Assembly (NCBI GenBank): GCA_027314845.1 | Contig: DAHVAA010000013.1 | Coordinates: forward strand, 1 to 15,584 | DNA length: 15,584 bases | From: Thermoplasmata archaeon | Lineage (GTDB): Archaea; Thermoplasmatota; Thermoplasmata; UBA184 | Direction: 5' to 3' | Shown: one piece after another, positions 12,746 to 15,584 of the stretch | Layout of the letters: each line of letters begins with the position of its first letter | How positions within the stretch are numbered: the first letter of the stretch is position 1 | Position numbers and translations under genes: made by a program | Notes under the pieces: generated by a model | Told to the model about the DNA's origin: nothing | Database searches by the model: none | Seen by the model: only the letters and a program-made list of their open reading frames with translations

Positions 12746-14431
12746 CTAGCCGCTGAACTCGGAGAGCTGCCGCTGGCGGCGGCGCGGCGCCGCAGGAGCC
12801 GATTCGCCACCCTCGCTCCCCGAAGAGGGGGAGGAGGTCTCGGGTTCTGTCGTGTCGGGTCCGTCGAGGATGGCGCGAACCGCGGACGAATCCGGCTCGG
12901 TCCCCGTCAGTAAGGCGACCTCCTCAACGTTGAGCTCGAGCTCTTTTGCGATCGCCCGGGCCGTGCGGCTCAGTTCGCCACCGGCTCGCCCTCGAGGTCC
13001 CGGAGTGAAGAGGGTCTCCAGGAACGGCAGCAGGCTCTCCCGGGTCTTCTCGTGGGAGAGGTGGAACCGCTTCCCGAGTTTGTCGACCATGGCCCCTCGG
13101 GTCGACCGCGTGCCCCGCGTCCGCCCCATCTCCCCGAGGAAGCGGGGGAACGCGGCGCCGCCAGTGAGGGGCACGGCGTGGTCGTGGAGCGCAAGTCCGA
13201 CCCCGCCCGTGAGCAACTCCGACGCGTAGCTCCACTGGCTCCAGACCCTCTCCCGACGGGCGCGAGCGAGGAATCGCTCGGCCACTGCGAGCGTGCGCAT
13301 CGCGGCCCAGCGGTGCTCCGCGTCCGGCGCGAAGTGGGGAATGTTCTCTTCGATCCAGGGGAGCAGGTCGTCCGGGGGGGCGTCCAGCCGATCCTGGACC
13401 TCGACGGACCGGTAGAACCGGGGGGAGGTGAGCGCTTCCTCGGTGAGCGCCAGCAGGTCCGCCCCGAGGTCGCGGGTCCCGAGGACGCTCAGTTGGGTGG
13501 GACCGGGTTCGAGCGGCGAGATCGCATCGAGGTCGTTGAGGGCGCCCCGAAGGTCGCCGCGCGCGCGCCGAACGATCGCATCGAGACACCCCGGAGCGAG
13601 CCGAAACCGCTCCGACCGGGCGATCGAGTCGAGCCGGTTCCGGAGGTCGTTATCCCGAACGGGATAGAATCGGACCCGAGCCACCGACGTGCGAAAGACC
13701 GGAGAGTACCGCGTCAGGACCCGCTCGTCGTTCACGGTGAGGATCACCGGCTGCCGGGTCGTCCGCACGAGTCGAGCGATGGCGCCCATCCCACCCCGGT
13801 CGGAGAGGTCGGAAGCGCGGTGCGTGGACCGCCAGTCTTCGAGGTCAGGCCGCGCGGCGGGGAGCCGGGCCCATGCGCCCGTGCCGGGCGACCTCGGGAC
13901 CGCCTCCCAGCTCTCGAAGGGCGCCGGTTTGCCGCCGGGGTTCAGACCGTACGCGGCATTCAACGCCTCGACCGTACGGTAGCGCGTTCGCAGGAACTCT
14001 CGCAACGGAGGGGGTTCCCGTTTCGCCGGCGCCGACTCGGTCATGCGGCCGGTCAGGCAATCAGCCTCGTCGAGCAGGATCAGCGCCCGCGAGCGCTGGG
14101 CGGAACCCTGCGACTCTCCGAGAGTGTGGGAGATCGATGCGCGGCCGGCGACCTGGTCGATCGCCGCTTCGTTCCGTGCATCGGAGGCGTTCATCTCCAC
14201 CACCGTCCAGCCAAAGTCGTTCGCGAGCGCGATCGCGGCGGTGGTCTTGCCGACGCCGGCGGGACCACTGAGCACAGCGGCGCGCCGCGCAGGAGGGCGC
14301 TCCGTCGCACTCCAGGACTCGGCCCAGGCTCGCAGCTCGGCCCGAGCCCTCGGGTTGCCCACAAGCTGATCGAGGTGCGTCGGACGAAGACGCTCCGAGA
14401 GCGGCAGGTTCGGGCTCTTCGCCTGAGCCAT
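12746..14431 (-). CDS. rfcL: Replication factor C large subunit (clamp loader) with an internal insertion
   Basis: The archaeal RFC large subunit loads the PCNA clamp with RFC small subunits. Seen in 561 residues: LSERLRPTHLDQLVGN (11-26); Walker A GPAGVGKT (56-63); Walker B LILLDEADCL (117-126); sensor 1 ILTVNDERV (230-238); sensor 2 region RGDLRGALNDLDAIS (291-305); and an RFC-L C-terminal part to about residue 500. The extreme C-terminus RRQRQLSEFSG fits a PIP box (Q553-x-x-L556-x-x-F559). An acidic, Ser/Pro-rich linker (525-548) precedes it. Between Walker B and sensor 1 about 80 extra residues (130-208) are inserted. ATG at 14431 is chosen over a GTG 4 codons upstream because a TATA element lies 26 nt away. 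The small subunit is not in the window. Confidence 0.95.
   Translation of the reverse strand: MAQAKSPNLPLSERLRPTHLDQLVGNPRARAELRAWAESWSATERPPARRAAVLSGPAGVGKTTAAIALANDFGWTVVEMNASDARNEAAIDQVAGRASISHTLGESQGSAQRSRALILLDEADCLTGRMTESAPAKREPPPLREFLRTRYRTVEALNAAYGLNPGGKPAPFESWEAVPRSPGTGAWARLPAARPDLEDWRSTHRASDLSDRGGMGAIARLVRTTRQPVILTVNDERVLTRYSPVFRTSVARVRFYPVRDNDLRNRLDSIARSERFRLAPGCLDAIVRRARGDLRGALNDLDAISPLEPGPTQLSVLGTRDLGADLLALTEEALTSPRFYRSVEVQDRLDAPPDDLLPWIEENIPHFAPDAEHRWAAMRTLAVAERFLARARRERVWSQWSYASELLTGGVGLALHDHAVPLTGGAAFPRFLGEMGRTRGTRSTRGAMVDKLGKRFHLSHEKTRESLLPFLETLFTPGPRGRAGGELSRTARAIAKELELNVEEVALLTGTEPDSSAVRAILDGPDTTEPETSSPSSGSEGGESAPAAPRRRQRQLSEFSG
12749..12775 (-). other. C-terminal PIP box of RFC-L
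   Basis: Residues QRQLSEFSG fit the PCNA-interacting consensus Q-x-x-hydrophobic-x-x-aromatic, at the very C-terminus after an acidic linker, as in other archaeal RFC-L proteins. Confidence 0.7.
13808..14044 (-). other. About 80-residue insertion in the RFC-L ATPase domain
   Basis: Codons 130-208 lie between the Walker B strand (ending DEADCLTGR) and the DRGGMGAIARLVRTTRQP helix that normally follows within about 15-20 residues. The segment contains REFLRTRYRTVEALNAAYG, FESWEAVPR and DLEDWRSTHR. This order resembles the [FW]-L-x-x-R/K-Y-x-[TS]-x-E-A-L-N-x-A-[WY]-G ... F-x-S-[WF]-x-E-V ... D-W motif seen in GH42-like glycoside hydrolases. The frame is intact. There are no intein blocks (no Cys/Ser-initiated N-block, no His-Asn end). 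Confidence 0.65.
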
Positions 14432-14453
14432 CACCGACGGCACTCTCCTCGGG

Positions 14454-14460
14454 CAATAAG
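14454..14460 (-). promoter_or_regulatory. TATA box of rfcL (leaderless)
   Basis: CTTATTG on the minus strand is centred 26 nt before the ATG at 14431. Confidence 0.65.
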
Positions 14461-14505
14461 CAGTACCGCCGCCGGCTCTCGCGGGACAGCGCCGGAGGGA
14501 GTGTA

Positions 14506-14513
14506 CCCTATCT
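14506..14513 (+). promoter_or_regulatory. Weak TATA-like element of the aldo/keto-reductase-like gene
   Basis: CCCTATCT is centred near 14510 and would start transcription near 14536, giving a leader of about 16 nt to the ATG at 14552. Spacing to the in-frame GTG at 14531 (21 nt) is too short for the leaderless pattern seen elsewhere. Confidence 0.3.
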
Positions 14514-14551
14514 CGCGGGGTGCCCGTCCGGTGAGCCGGGTCGAGGTGTCC

Positions 14552-15550
14552 ATGGACCGGACGGTGGGTCGACGAGCGGTGCGAGGAGCCTCCCTCGACG
14601 TCTCCGCCATCGGGATCAAGGTCGATCCCCCGGCCGCCGGCGGCCCCCTCGCCGAAGAGCAGCTCATCGCCCGATTGAGGGCCGCGCGGGAGAAGGGGGT
14701 TACGCTCTTCGACCTGACGTCCTCCCGGTCCACGGTCCGGGCCGAGCGACTACTGAGGAAGGCGTTCCCCCGCCCTGATTCCGAACTCGCCGTTCTGGTC
14801 GGCGAAACGAGCGAACCCAGGCTCGACGGCCGGGTGCCCGCCCTCGGGAGGTCCCTCCCGCCTTCCGAACCCGCCGCGACGCACCCTTGGGCGCGCCTCG
14901 CCGAGGACTTCTCGGTGATCGTGGAGGCGACTCAGGGAGAAGATCTCCGAGAACCGATCGGGGTTCGGTTGGCGCAGCTGGAGTCGCTCTCACGGGACGG
15001 GAAGGTCGCCGCCTGGTCGCTTCGTATCGAAGGGGAGGACCCGATCCCACCGGACGCGCTCGAGGGACAGGACGTGACCCGGTTCGGCGTCGAAGCGTCC
15101 CTGCTCGACCCCGCCCGAGTGCGCGCGATCGACGCCCGGGCCGACCGCCACGCTTCCTCCGTCTTCGTCCGGGGGCCGTTCGCTGACGGTCGCCTTGATG
15201 GGAGTCGGTTCGCCTCCGAGCTCGCCTTACACGGACCTCCCGCACCGCCGGTCGACGTGGGCACGCTTCGTGCAGAGTTCGCCCCCGTGCTTCGTCTGGG
15301 TTTCCTTACCGAGGGTCACCGGCGAACACTCGCTCAGGCCGCCCTCCAGTACTTCCTTTCACGGCCCTGGCTCGCGGCGGTGCTCGTCCCGCTACCGAGG
15401 CCCGAACGCCTGACCGAGATCCTCGCCGCCGAAGCCGCGCCCGCGCTCTCGAGCGAGGAGCGGCGCGGCCTCACGGGCCAGGCGATCGGCGAGATGATCC
15501 ACGCCAGGCGGTTGGAGGCCGTACGCGCCGTGGCGAGTTCGCCGGACTGA
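14552..15550 (+). CDS. Degenerate aldo/keto-reductase-like protein
   Basis: The 332-residue product keeps the outline of an aldo/keto reductase barrel but not its active site. Seen: an N-terminus like the family's R-x-L-G-x-SGL-x-VS-x-IG; REKGVTLFDLTSSRS (46-60), aligned with the usual G-x-N-F-F-DTA-x-x-YG; VFVRGPFADGRLDG (204-217), like the YSPL-x-x-GLLTG region; and QAALQYFLSRPWLAAVLVPLPRPERLTEILAA (262-293), like the NADP-binding C-terminal segment. D54 is retained, but the catalytic Tyr position is R59 and neither the Lys nor the His motif is apparent. A non-catalytic or ligand-binding role is inferred. Start is uncertain: ATG 14552 fits the homology, with in-frame GTGs at 14531 and 14546. 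GAGGTG lies 3 nt before the ATG. Divergent from rfcL. Confidence 0.7.
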   Translation: MDRTVGRRAVRGASLDVSAIGIKVDPPAAGGPLAEEQLIARLRAAREKGVTLFDLTSSRSTVRAERLLRKAFPRPDSELAVLVGETSEPRLDGRVPALGRSLPPSEPAATHPWARLAEDFSVIVEATQGEDLREPIGVRLAQLESLSRDGKVAAWSLRIEGEDPIPPDALEGQDVTRFGVEASLLDPARVRAIDARADRHASSVFVRGPFADGRLDGSRFASELALHGPPAPPVDVGTLRAEFAPVLRLGFLTEGHRRTLAQAALQYFLSRPWLAAVLVPLPRPERLTEILAAEAAPALSSEERRGLTGQAIGEMIHARRLEAVRAVASSPD

Positions 15551-15584
15551 TCGACCGGCGCTCGCCCAGCAGGTCAGGCGTGGG

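Noticed and set aside
13808..14044. Possibility that the RFC-L insertion is an intein
   Set aside because: It is too short, and it lacks a Cys/Ser N-terminal splice residue, B-block and the His-Asn end.
13052..14551. Upstream extension of the aldo/keto-reductase-like frame to 832 residues
   Set aside because: This part is antisense to rfcL; homology begins only after about 14552.
1..15584. tRNA or rRNA genes, CRISPR arrays, insertion sequences, integrase or attachment sites
   Set aside because: All gaps are under about 200 bp and were read; none shows a cloverleaf, spaced repeat array, transposase frame or terminal inverted repeats.

Overview
The window reads as a GC-rich (roughly two-thirds G+C) archaeal chromosome segment. 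The archaeal signals are an ABCE1/RLI ribosome-recycling ATPase, a clamp-loader large subunit with a C-terminal PCNA-binding (PIP) motif, an MptA/FolE2-type GTP cyclohydrolase, a P3A proton ATPase, and TATA boxes placed about 26 nt upstream of start codons. The P3A pump together with MptA and RFC-L would suit a high-GC Thermoplasmatota lineage, but that placement is an inference. The DNA is densely coding. No stretch longer than about 200 bp lacks a gene, and I see no tRNA, rRNA, CRISPR array, insertion sequence or integrase.

Layout. (1) 1-5775, minus strand: a tightly packed unit read right to left as mptA, FtsX-type permease, second FtsX-type permease, ABC ATPase, then RLI, which runs off the left edge. 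Junctions overlap by 4 bp or are separated by a few bases. (2) 5776-5878: a divergent promoter region with two TATA boxes, one for mptA and one for a SufT/MIP18-family Fe-S assembly protein. (3) 5879-8684, plus strand: SufT-like gene, then a P3A-type H+-ATPase with a Shine-Dalgarno (SD) site. (4) 8685-10103, plus strand: GNAT acetyltransferase and a DUF1684 protein, each with its own promoter. (5) 10069-12191, minus strand: MarC-family membrane protein, a class I methyltransferase and an unknown protein with an Arg-rich tail. (6) 12286-12723, plus strand: OsmC-family protein. (7) 12746-14431, minus strand: replication factor C large subunit. (8) 14552-15550, plus strand: a degenerate aldo/keto-reductase-like protein.

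A consistent expression logic is visible. Eight genes that begin a transcription unit have a TATA-like element centred 25-27 nt before the start codon, which predicts leaderless mRNAs. Genes inside units instead carry SD-like motifs. This pattern was used to choose several start codons (mptA, sufT, GNAT, DUF1684, methyltransferase, unknown protein, osmC, rfcL).

The window is mainly housekeeping and stress/envelope genes, and I do not see a clear-cut new multi-gene system. The most unusual points are an approximately 80-residue insertion in RFC-L between Walker B and sensor 1, an RLI whose second Walker B motif has Ala in place of Asp, a near-perfect 24-nt inverted repeat at the marC transcription start, and an aldo/keto-reductase fold that appears to have lost its catalytic residues.
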